From Brachypodius melanocephalos (Eukaryota; Chordata; Aves; Passeriformes; Pycnonotidae): 64,000 nt of DNA. The DNA lies in the NCBI GenBank assembly GCA_013398615.1, contig VZSR01001854.1, forward strand, positions 9,908,585 through 9,972,584, written 5' to 3'. A program made the translations under genes and the position numbers. The notes beneath the pieces were generated by a model that saw only the letters and a program-made list of their open reading frames with translations, was not told where the DNA came from and made no database searches. This document shows, in pieces, positions 1 through 9,765 of the stretch; positions within the stretch are counted from its first letter, which is position 1; the number at the start of each line of letters is the position of its first letter.

Positions 1-648
1 AACTTAATATCTTGACAGTTAACGTGATAGTACTGGCATTGCACAAGACAAATTGGAGTTTTGAGGGCAAGGAAATTAAAGAAAAGATTCCCAATGTAAT
101 ATATTGTTAGCTTCAAATTTCAAATTCTCAAGGATGTTATTATAATTAAGGATGTTTTTTGCATTAAATATCTGCAGTTGTATGTTGCCCAGACTTGGAT
201 ATGGGGAAATAAATGTGAATAGAATTTGATAAAATAACAAAAAGATTGGTTTTAATATTTTTTCCCTGGACTATGTGGTGTGCAGAACGAGATGCAGTGG
301 AAATACTTCATAAATATAAAATTATATAATTTTAAAAAGCTTTAATAAAATAAAATATTTAACAAAAACCAAACTAAAACAACTCTGAATACTTTGAAGA
401 TAATCAGATGTTAAATAGAACAGTAGTTTGTACTCTGAACCTGTTTTTCAAAAAAACAATGATTACTAGGAAATGTAAGTAAGAGTAAGATAATTGAGTG
501 CTCTGTGTATCCTGCTATCCTGGTTGCAACGTAAATGCTCTGATTTTTGTTTCTGTGTTCAAAATAACTGTATTAAATTTTGGAAGGTACAAAGAAGAGA
601 TATTAGCTAAAAACAAAAAATAAAAAGGAACTTGAACTCAAACTTCCT
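1..648. other. AT-rich unique sequence, no gene seen
   Basis: Neither strand has a recognisable coding region, RNA gene or known repeat. The stretch is rich in short A and T runs, as is typical of avian intergenic or intronic DNA. Confidence 0.6.
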
Positions 649-763
649 GTGGGTTGTTGGTTTGTTTTTTTGGGTTGTTTTTTTGTGTGGGTTTTTGTTT
701 TTGTTTTTGTTTTGGTTTGGTTTTTGTTGTTGTTGTTGGGGTTTTTTTGTTTTGTTTTTTTTT
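649..763. repeat. G/T-rich low-complexity tract
   Basis: About 115 bases made almost only of T and G on the plus strand, mainly GTTTT, GTT and GTTG units. The 63-codon frame running through it (632-823) is a translation of the tract, rich in F, W, G and C, and is not a gene. Similar tracts occur at 2760-2854 and 46352-46428, all with T/G on the plus strand. Confidence 0.85.
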
Positions 764-2759
764 CTGAGAGAGAACTGCACAGTGAGTAGTCTACAAGTAG
801 CTCAGTGTGAACTTATCTTTTAGATAGAAATAAAATATTGTGTGAATGTCCATGTTTGGAAGTTAAACAGACTAAGACAGAGTAAAAGTGAAATATAAAT
901 ATGATGAACACATTTTAACTGTGAATAATTGATTAATTATGATTTTGGGATGGGATATTCCTCTGCTCTACAAGATTTAGTCCAAAGAGAAATTATTTCT
1001 GATTTATTTCTGTTACAGAAACTTATGTTTATCTGTATACTAGAAAAATATTAACAGTTTCTTATCTTCTAAAGTGAAAGACATCTTCTGAAACAGGACC
1101 AGGAATTAATTATTCAGCCCAATTAGGCTTAAATAAATGCATATAAATATTTCCAATTAATCTAGCTGCTTAAGTTAGTGTGATTTTTTTTAAAATTTTT
1201 TTTTCTGTACTATACTGTCCTGGAGAGTTTTTGTATCTTATGCTGGTTCTAAGGACTGAGAGAAAGAATAAAGTAGTCAGGGTTTCCTGTGCTAACATTT
1301 TAAATCCTTACAGAAATTTATAGGAACAAAGCAGACTGGGGTTCATTGTATAAAAGAAAGCTCTTTATGCAGAGAGTGTTCTTGTGTGAATTTAGTCACA
1401 TTTGCTTTGACCTTTGGGTGCAAAAAACTGTCAAAACAGACACAGAGAACAAAGCTTTTAGGTGGACTATTTTATGTTAAAAGCTCCATTATAGTGCTTC
1501 TCAAGTGCATTTTTAAGAAGAAAAATTAAATTACAAAAGAACTTTCTGATTAAAAAATGATTGTGCTGCTCTTCTGAAGAAATTTGAGTGGATTATTTTG
1601 AAAAACTGGCCAATTTCAAAGAAGTAGTTATCACAGTGGGAAAGGCTATAACTTGTAACTATAATAATATCTCTACAGGCATGATAAATGTATCTGTGAT
1701 TGGACCAATTGGGATTTCATGGTCTGAGGCATTATGAATTTGTCAGTTCTGTTCAATTGTTTCCAGCAAAGTGACTCCATCATATTGTTCGTATTATTTG
1801 AACGAAAAAAAAAAAAGTAAAAGTCAAAATGAAAGAGTTTAAAATTAGATTGTGTTCTGACTCCAGGCAATCAGTCCTTGTCCAGAATCATTTTCCTATC
1901 TGTTGATAGATTCTTGCTGTAATATTCACAATCCATTTGTAACTAGTCACAGCCCATTAGCCATCTGTTCTCCTATTAAATAACTTTCTTTTTATAATGT
2001 AAGTATTTAATTTTAATAAACTCTATCTGCTAAGCATCTATCTTACGCATAATAAGGAACTATTTCAAATAAGGTTACTGGGCCATATAAAAGCAATTTT
2101 TTTTTTCCTATGTACTTCCTAGGATATAGAAGGGAAACACACTATTGGAATAGCTTGAAAATTTGAAAATATTTAAAATATAGATTGTTGTAAATAAGTA
2201 CTAGTTCTTTAAAGTTGATATGAAAAACAATTTTTGCATGCTGAAACATTTGCCTAACTTGCCATCTGTAACTTTGATTTTATAGAATGCACCATGCAGC
2301 AAAATAAGATCTGATAACAGCAATGTTTATAAAACACTTCAAACATGAGGTATAGATGACTAGTGTGTTTTTAAAAATCCACTTGTCTTGCTTGCTTATG
2401 ACAGTTTGGCAAATATAATGAAAAAAATCAAACAACAGCTACGGAATTTTATCTTTGAAGTTTAAAAAGCATAGTAGAAAATGACAGAATTAGGATTGTC
2501 AGAGTGACCTTCAGTTTCAAAATGTACGCGTGGGCATTGTGATAATTTCTAATTACTTAATCATAATTAATTTCTGACAGATTTCTGAATGAGACAGGAC
2601 TCTAATAGAAATTCACATATGTGTAATATGTGAATTCAACAACCAGTAAGATTATGGAGAAATGCTGGGGTTTCTAGTACTTGAATTTTACAGCAGCAAT
2701 AAAATTAGCAGTTTTAGTGGGAGTGTTGTTAATTGAGTGGTGGGGGAAGTAGGAGATAG
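764..2759. other. AT-rich unique sequence, no gene seen
   Basis: No coding region or known repeat is recognised. It holds a 12-base A run near 1805 and a perfect 10-bp inverted repeat with a 7-base spacer at 2610-2636. Confidence 0.55.
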
Positions 2760-2854
2760 TTTTGTGGTTTGTGTTTTTATTTGGTTTTGTTGAGTTTGTT
2801 TTTGTTTTGGGGTTTGGGGTTTTTTTTGTTGTTGTTTGGGGTTTTTTTTTGTGG
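2760..2854. repeat. G/T-rich low-complexity tract
   Basis: Nearly pure T and G on the plus strand, with runs such as GGGGTTTGGGG and TTGTTGTTG. It gives a false 95-codon frame on the minus strand (2688-2975) rich in K, Q, T and P. Confidence 0.85.
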
Positions 2855-2959
2855 CATACTGTGTATCTTGTGTTACAGTGTAAGGTGTAACCAAAGTATG
2901 TATTCTACCACCATCTTTATTACCTTCTGATGAGCTGTTAATTTGGGTGGCAAAGTGTT

Positions 2960-3475
2960 TCTTTAACTTTGCCATGACTCAGATGTGATAACTCCCTCTG
3001 GGAAAGCAGCTGCCACTCTGAGGGGCCCATCTCTGCTAATGGACCACCAAGAATTTCCTAGAACATCCCACAGAATTACACCACCCCATTGTGAAATTAT
3101 CCACCTTGGGGGAGGTACCAAATATTCCTGCCTGTAGATAATCTGGGGTTTGGGACACCATGATCCCACCAACGGATACCCAAAGGACAAGAGCTCTTGA
3201 CAACCACCACTGGACCTCTAGAGAAGAACCAGAACTTTCTACATAGTCACTGCTTCAACAAGACCACATCCATCACTCCAATTGGGCTGCAGCCACCCTT
3301 TAAGCACCCTGACCAACAGGGTGTCAGGTCATATTCTGGCTTGGCCAGTTTAAGGCAGTGTCTCTGTACTATTGTCTTTCTTGTAATTGTCCAGCTAAAT
3401 TATAGCTCTGACTTGCAATCTTTCAAAGGTATTTTTGTGGGGATAATTCCTAATCCATGAAACCGGCACATTATG
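2960..3475 (+). mobile_element. ERV LTR remnant, passerine-type family
   Basis: The run of phrases here (a CCACAGAA-type block, 'ccaccaacggatacccaaagga', 'tgcttcaacaagaccacatcc', 'gaccaacagggtgtcagg') matches from memory an LTR family common in songbird genomes. Where that family has its TATA-like box, this copy reads GTAGATAATC, which suggests a plus-strand promoter orientation and loss of the box. The outer boundaries are approximate because no TG/CA ends or target duplication are visible. No gag, pol or env sequence flanks it, so it is a decayed solo LTR or fragment. The frames at 2963-3190 (minus) and 3197-3460 (plus) lie inside it and are not genes. The family name is not assigned. Confidence 0.6.
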
Positions 3476-3954
3476 TTTTTTTAAATTGGGTAAGGTAGGA
3501 TAATAATAGAAATCGCCCAGGCTATGAAGACTAGAGATTCTAGCTGTGGTTTGGAATTTTAGTAAATAGTTTGTGGGGAACTCTGTCTTATTTGTATCAG
3601 TCTCTCTCTCTCTCTCTCTTTCTTTTTTTTTTTTTTTAATAATAATGCTAAAATTTTCATCTGCTTACCAGTCACCTTGCAGAAAACACTGGTTGTCCTA
3701 CTCTTCAATTCTCTAGTGTTTTGGTTTCTCTTTTTTCTTCTCACTTACTTTGTTTCCCGGCTTTTCATTTCTTTCACTTAGGTGGAAGATGTTCCCCTGC
3801 AGCTTCCACTGCAGTTGATCTGGTTAGCATAAATCTGAATATTGCTCTCACTCCAGGAAATTTTTTGCTTCCCATTTTGAATTTAATGGGAAATAGGAAG
3901 GCTATCGAGGTGATGCTGTTATTGTGTTATATATGAAATAATAAAGTTTAGACT
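3476..3954. other. Unique spacer with TC microsatellite
   Basis: This spacer lies between two LTR remnants. A (TC)n run at about 3601-3622 leads into a T tract ending at 3637. No gene is recognised. Confidence 0.6.
3601..3637. repeat. (TC)n microsatellite and T run
   Basis: About ten TC units are followed by a T-rich run. It is a simple repeat and not a coding or structural RNA feature. Confidence 0.9.
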
Positions 3955-4375
3955 AAGAAGATGTATGTAGTATGAACATAATGTTGATAACACACTGCTG
4001 TTTTAGTTTTTGCTGAGCAGTAATGTACCTAAATCAAGGATTTCTCAGTGTCTCATGCTCTGCCAGTGAGGAGGTGCACAAGAGACTGACCTGGTCTATC
4101 CGAAGGGACATTCCAGGGGACATCATGCTCAAAATATAAATTGAGGAGAGTTACCTGGAAGGAGCTGATCTTTGCTTGGAACCAAGCTGGACATTGGTCA
4201 GCAGGTGGTGAAAAATTGTATTGTGCCTCACTTATTATTATAAGTATTATCATTATTTTTTACCTTATTTCAGTTATTGAACTCTTCTTATCTCAACCCA
4301 CAAATGTTACTTTTTTACCTTCATTCTCCCCCTGTCCCACAAGGATGGGAGATGCAGACAGAAGTGAGTGAGCTT
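3955..4375 (+). mobile_element. ERV LTR remnant, plus strand, truncated
   Basis: The order of segments matches an abundant avian LTR superfamily: 'gttgataacaca', 'tgttttagtttttgctgag', 'catgctctgccagtgaggag', a TATA box (TATAAA at 4135-4140), then a block around 'ggtcagcaggtggtgaa' and 'ttatctcaaccca'. The terminal TG block and the last part of U5 are missing, so it is cut at both ends. The TATA box and the order of blocks put transcription on the plus strand. A relative lies in the opposite orientation at 30886-31476. The overlapping frames (4053-4253 minus, 4141-4371 plus) are incidental. Confidence 0.72.
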
Positions 4376-5964
4376 ACTAAATGACAAGCTTATTGCATAA
4401 CAAGCTTACTAAAAATTAAATAATATGGAAGATTAACTGTATGCCACAGGGGAAGCCAATCTTCATTTGTTTGTGATTCATGGAATTATTAAATTGACTG
4501 TGTTCAATTTTTTTGCTTTTTATTATTGCCAGTTTCAATGCCTTTCAGAAAATATGAAAATTGGATGGAATTTGAAGGAGCTATGCTCTCAGCTGTAAGA
4601 CTGTTTAATGGCTTAGAGTCTTTAGTTTCTTAAATTTCATCTAGTGTACACCTGAACTTTTCGAACAAAATCTCAGTCATTTAATGCTGAATTTCATTTT
4701 TTTAATCTCCTATAGGGTTTCAGCAGTGAGACACTGGTGTAGTCTGATTTAAAGGTTTCATAGCAGCCAGAAGATTTTGAGTTAATAACGATACTAGGAA
4801 AAACCAATAATACATTGAGAAAAGCACCATATCTGTCTAAATTTTAAAATGCATTCTCTCCATGCATTGTTCCTGACCCCATTGCCTTGTGATTTTGTGT
4901 TTATTAAACCTCGTGTCAGACCCTTTGTGTTTCTTGATGCATATAAACTTGTGAATGTAAAATATTCCTCTTTCCATCTGGCTACTCCAGTAAAAATAAC
5001 CTGCCTATTTTGGTGCCCAAACATTTTACATCAATTTCTCACTAAAATAGAAAATACATTTCTAATGAAATTTTTAAATTGTACTGTCACAATATTCATT
5101 CCATCTCTCTTTCTCTTTGACATTGCGTTCAAAAGGAAAATAAAATAAGTCATAATCTCTCAGCTACATTTAGGTCAAACCAAAACAGGTAAGAAGGAAC
5201 ATGTTAAAAATGGTAACTAAATATTGCAAACGATTTCAGGCAGAAGGTGAAAATGGATGGGTTCCTGAGTATCCTTCCAGCCCTCTTTTTCTATATTTCC
5301 ACTATATCTAAAAGGGAAAGAAAGCTGAAAATTGAAAAGACAGAGTACACACAATCTGGCCGAATCACTCTTGACATCTGTGGTTATATATATGCTTCGG
5401 TTTTCCTAGGCCATTGAAGGTATTTTTGGAAAGTTCTGCTTTGGACTTGGACTGCCAGCAGTTTGGAAACCAATCCCAAATCTGTAATTGAAGTACTATG
5501 TGTTTGGAATTAAAATCTACAGCTGATCCTAAAGCCCAATTCTTAAATAGAATTTTTTCCTAGGAAAGGTATTTTTAGCAGCAAGGCATAGAAATAGATC
5601 CTAATACTAGTTAGAAGGAATGTTGGTTCCAGGCTAATTATACTCAATTCCACATAAAATATAAAATAAGTAGTTTGTTTGTTTTGTTTTTTAAAAGATA
5701 TATTCAACAATAGGCCTTGACATGAAAGATTTTAGATCACGGTCTGAAAACTGAGCGTGTAGACTTATCAAGGTCAGGACAGGGACTTTATCTTGAACAT
5801 TCAATGGAAAAAATGTTATGATCCAAATTCAATTTTACTTGGGTTAATATTGAATTAAACATTTGCCATCATCTTTCTTTTAGAGTTGCCCATTCACTTC
5901 AGAGAGTATGATCAAAAAGTCCTCTCATCCTGAACAAATGTGCTATTCATCTCATACAAAACGA
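4376..5964. other. AT-rich unique sequence, no gene seen
   Basis: No recognisable gene or repeat family. Just past the LTR the phrase AACAAGCTTACTAAA is partly repeated (4370-4412), which looks like a small local duplication. The 99-codon frame at 4849-5148 shows no domain. Confidence 0.5.
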
Positions 5965-6046
5965 AGGGCCTCGGCAGGTGTAAATTGGCTTTGCTCCATT
6001 GAATTCAGTGAAACTGTGTCAGTTTTCCATGACTGGAAATGTGGCC
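5965..6046. repeat. Ancient palindromic amniote repeat (MITE-like), degenerate
   Basis: The core resembles a palindrome that I know from turtle, crocodilian and bird DNA: a GGTGTAAATTGGC arm, a GCTCCATTGA centre and a diverged complementary arm, bounded by GGGCC and GGCC. Pairing the two arms by eye gives roughly 15 matches in 26 positions, so it is old. Palindromes of this style have been described as MITE-like, for example Chompy in crocodilians; I infer the link and do not know the exact family. It lies inside a 95-codon frame (5908-6195), which I therefore do not call a gene. Confidence 0.45.
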
Positions 6047-7284
6047 ATTTTAACTTACAGAATAGGTTACGTTCAAAGAAGTTTTTAATCACGAGTTTTA
6101 ACGAAGAATTATCCTTTCATCTGAATGTTGCCCTAACTGCAGCCTTGAGTGTCCTTCCCACGAGCTCTATAGGCAGCATTGGTTTCATAATATGAGCAGA
6201 GATCTTTTATTGCTTTATATAGATGTTAAAATGAGGTATTTAACAACTAAAATGAGAAGATTTTTTTTAAAATTTAGAGAGTGTTGATAAATGAAGTAGA
6301 GTTAGTTTTTTTTGTTGAAGGTTGCTTAATAGACTTTTTCCTGGGAGTTGCTATAGTAACACAGTGCAATAATTGAACCTTAAAGGTGATGTCTCATTTA
6401 TTTTGAAAGATAATGCATGGAAAGGGAGAGAACATAGAAATCTTTTCACTAAATCATTTAATGTCTGTTTAAGAAGAGGTATTAAAATGGTAAAATTCCT
6501 GGGTTTTTGTGTTTTTTCCCACATTGTATTTAAGCAAAATGTGAAGGATAAAAACCTGTTCAGTCTTGTTTTTGTCTCAGCTGTTCAAGTAAAAAGGAAT
6601 GCAAATATTTCTTGAGTTCAATACAGAATTTTAAATTTTTATTTGACTTATAAATACAATTCAAATTCAACTCATCAAGAATTAAATCTGTTTTTACTAT
6701 AAATGTTGCCATTCCAAAGAACTGCATTTTTATGCAGAAATCTGTAGTCATTCACTTGTTCACAAGATCATGAAATAAAGAACTTTGTGGGGCATGGTGG
6801 TATTCAGAAATTGGTTGATTTTAGCAAAACTGGTATCAGTGACAAGGTCTAAGCATCATTTGTGCCTCAACTAGGACACAGCAGAACTGAAAATGTGTCT
6901 GTTTTCCAGGTTTAACATCTAAGGGTTGCACTGTGCATTATCATCAATATCAAAACTAGGATGCTAAAAGAATGTTCTGTCAGCTATTATTCTCCATCTG
7001 AACTCCTGTAATCTGTACATCTTGGCAAATCTCATTCATATTAAGTAACTCCTGTGCAAATCATGAATTGATTCCCTTCCATAATCTCCAGTACATGCAG
7101 TGCTAAACTATATTAAGGCTTATTAAAGGAAGCTTGGGGATACAATAACAGAAGATTGAGTGGGGTTTGTTTCCTGACATTTCAGCCACATGAGCTATCG
7201 CTCAGATAGAAGTTGTAAGTTTGGTTTCATTTAGCTGTGATTCAGGCGTGATTTTGGATCTGGTGGTGTGCTAAAGGACATGAT
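6047..7284. other. AT-rich unique sequence, no gene seen
   Basis: No gene or repeat is recognised on either strand. The 80-codon frame at 6373-6615 has no recognisable domain. Confidence 0.5.
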
Positions 7285-7365
7285 TGTATGCTTCACATTA
7301 TTTAGAAGCATTGCCAGAGAAGTGGGGTTTCTATCCTTGCAAGCCATGTAACTAAAGATATGAAT
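7285..7365 (+). mobile_element. Possible CR1 3'-region scrap
   Basis: The phrase around 'ttgccagagaagtgggg' followed by 'ttctatccttg' resembles the part of the CR1 3' UTR that normally reads TTGCCCAGAGAAG, GTGGA and CCATCCTTGG. Similarity fades on both sides and no terminal octamer repeats are present. It may be a very old fragment or chance similarity. Confidence 0.35.
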
Positions 7366-8039
7366 TGAGAGATATGCCAGGTCACAGCTGGAAGGAAGGG
7401 CAGAGCAGAGATACATCAGATGCAGTTAAAGTTGTGAGAAACATGGAGTATGAAGCATCAATTTATGTCACTCTGAACTTCTTTTTGCACTCAAATTCAA
7501 TCATCCACATTCAGTAAAGAATCATGAGGCTACAACTTATAAACCTGTAAAAATGGGAAATATACAGGTCTTCTGAGAGGAAAATCATGGTGTTTTACTC
7601 TACTATTTCATAGATTAAGAGTATGAGTGGAATCTCTAGGGAAGTTACAAAAAAAAAAAGGAATTAAAATACTTTTGCTGATATAAGAATTACCTGAGAA
7701 TAATATTATGAGGTTAAATCTTTTTATATAAAGTTAATCTAAAGTAAATCTAATTATATAAAGTTAATTTATACCATGAGTCCTATATGCGAATGGGATT
7801 TAAAATTAATACAAGAAGATATGAGACTTTTAAGGAGGCTGATACTAAGGTGAAATGATGTGGAGACTTTAAAACTTATCCCTAATAACATGACAAAATC
7901 TTCTTTTTTTTTTTTCTACAACATGACTAAAATGACAATGTATTTCTCTTTGAAATTGGCTCTGATGAATGCTGCCTGCATACAGACAATATTTTCCTCT
8001 TCAACAGAAGGGTTCAAGCAATTTTGTGATTTTTCTGGA
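7366..8039. other. AT-rich unique sequence, no gene seen
   Basis: It contains a short near-duplication of TATATAAAGTTAAT (around 7723-7773) and a T run near 7902-7914. No coding feature is supported. Confidence 0.5.
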
Positions 8040-8290
8040 TTTTGTTTGTTTGTTGCCAGCTTTCTTACAGGCTCCCTTTAGGTACTGCAAAGTTGGTATA
8101 ATGTATCCCTTGAGTGTTTTCTTCTCCAGGATGAACAACTCCAGATCTTTCAGCCTTTCCTTATAGGATATGTGTTCCATGCCTCTAACCTCATCTCTAT
8201 TACCCTCCTCTGGACTTGCTTCATCAGGTCCACAGCATGATACCAGTGTCCATTTGATTATGGAGCTGTTGACCACAAACCCTTTAATAA
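8040..8290 (-). mobile_element. CR1 LINE fragment, minus strand
   Basis: CR1 is the dominant non-LTR retrotransposon of birds. On the plus strand this reads as the complement of the CR1 ORF2 end: 'ccagctttcttacaggctcc', 'aggtactgcaaag', 'cttctccaggatgaacaac', 'ccctcctctggacttgct', 'caggtccacagc'. It then jumps, with an internal deletion, to 'ggagctgttgaccacaa', which lies further upstream in CR1. The element therefore points to the minus strand. No 3' terminal repeats are present. The frames at 7969-8166, 8001-8276 and 7860-8081 overlap it and are not genes. Divergence is high, so it is an old copy. Confidence 0.85.
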
Positions 8291-8739
8291 GAACTAAATT
8301 GCCAGAGTTGTTTAAGTGCCCATGTTCTATTTAGAATCTGCTCACCGTTGATTTTCAGTGATACGTGGGCACCAAAATTAGAATTTTTTCCTCCCAAAGA
8401 AGTGCATAGCAGAAAGCTTTGCCACTAGCAAGACGGTACAAGCATCAGAACTGTGTCAATAAAGTCAGTGAGATATTTAGTTGTTGAAGTGCAATGGTAG
8501 ATAAAAGCACAATGCTCATTATGTTGAACATCCAAATATGGCACTGCAAGTTCCAAAGTAACCTTTCCTGATCAGTAGCTCTGACTACACCACAGTTTTT
8601 CTGCATAGGCACCAAGAGAAATTTAGCCTGAGATTTTGGATTGGTCATGAGAAAGAAGAAAAAAAATAGAGTGGGTTTTTTTGGGGTTTTGTCTGGGTTT
8701 TTCCTAATGTACTCTTATTTTAACACTGCACAGCAGCAG
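8291..8739. other. Spacer between CR1 copies, no gene seen
   Basis: Nothing is recognised apart from a short G/T-rich run at about 8670-8702. Confidence 0.5.
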
Positions 8740-9765
8740 GTTGATCAGGAAACTGGAAATCTCGTGTAGTTCAAGAAAGAGCTGAGCACAGTTCTGCACC
8801 TGCAGCAGAATGACCCCATGCAGCTGCACAGACTGGGACTGACTGGTGAATTAGTAGTCCTGCAGAAAATACTGCAGTCTGAACTGAATATGAGTGGACA
8901 GTGTTCACTGTAGAAGGCAGACTGCATACTGAGCTGCATTGCTGTGACTAACAGATCAAAAGCAGTTATTATCTCTTTTTATTCAGTGTTACTGAGGCTG
9001 CATGTGCCATACTTCCTATGCCTTTTATTCTCCCAGTTCGAAAAGCCGTTGAGATAATCAATGGTGGAAAAATCAAGACAATCAGAACTGAGAAAACGTG
9101 ACCTAGAGTAAGAAGTTGAGAAGGCTGGACTTTATTTAAGCTGATGCAATTTTTATTTTAGAGTAATTGACATCTACTTAAAAAGGAATTACAAATGTCA
9201 CAGACAAGCCTTTCTCAGTAGTGGCTGCAGAAGTGATAGAAAAATGGCCATGAGTTGCAGCTTGGAATTAGATATTGGCATATTAGATATTATCTTTCTT
9301 ATCCTTTCCTAGTCAAGTTGAAGGAGATGGGAGTACAGATATATATAGACAGATATATATAGATATAGACATAGATATAGATATAGATATAGATATAGAT
9401 ATAGATATAGATATAGATATAGATAGATATGATAGAGATAGATTATAGATATAGATGTAGATATAGATAGATATAAATATAGATTAGATAAAGATATAGA
9501 TATAGATATAGACATAGACGATATAGATATAGATAGAAAGATATATATATATGTATGTGTATATATATATATAGGGGTGTGTTTATATCTGTATAGCATT
9601 GTGTCAGTTTACCTAGAGATGTGATGGAACCTCCTTGGAGATTTCCAAGGCTTCAGTCAGCCAAACCACAACTATCTGACCTAGTTCTGAGGAAAGTTTT
9701 TCTTCAAGTAGAAATCAAATTAGGTGACCTCCAGAGAACCTTTTCAGACAAGTCTTTCATGAACT
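8740..9765 (+). mobile_element. Old CR1 LINE copy, plus strand, interrupted by a microsatellite
   Basis: Three colinear blocks match CR1 in the same order and orientation. At 8740-8955 lies the end of ORF2 ('gttctgcacctgcagcag', 'gaccccatgcagctgcac', then a 'gagctgcatt' block). At about 9100-9300 there is a diverged middle part ('acctagagtaagaag', 'ctggactttattta', 'tctcagtagtgg', then 'ttagatatt'). At 9606-9765 lies the 3' UTR ('cctccttggagatttcc', 'aggtgacctccagagaacc'). The simple repeat at 9336-9574 sits between the second and third blocks. The element is too decayed to encode protein. The frame at 8745-8939 on the other strand is a shadow. The last block is the clearest; the middle one is the weakest. 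Confidence 0.72.
9336..9574. repeat. (ATAGAT)n microsatellite with (TA)n end
   Basis: About 240 bases of ATAGAT-based repeat, with a clean run of about nine units near 9371-9426, interrupted units after that, and TATATA runs at 9541-9573. It lies inside the CR1 copy, next to where CR1 normally reads TTAGATATTAG, a plausible seed for the expansion. The 96-codon minus-strand frame (9309-9599), a Y/L/I/S-rich protein, is only a translation of this repeat. Confidence 0.95.

Noticed and set aside
9336..9574. Regularly spaced short repeats considered as a CRISPR-like array
   Set aside because: There are no unique spacers; it is a plain microsatellite in vertebrate DNA.
9309..9599. 96-codon minus-strand frame made of Y, L, I and S
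   Set aside because: It is a direct translation of the ATAGAT/TA microsatellite.
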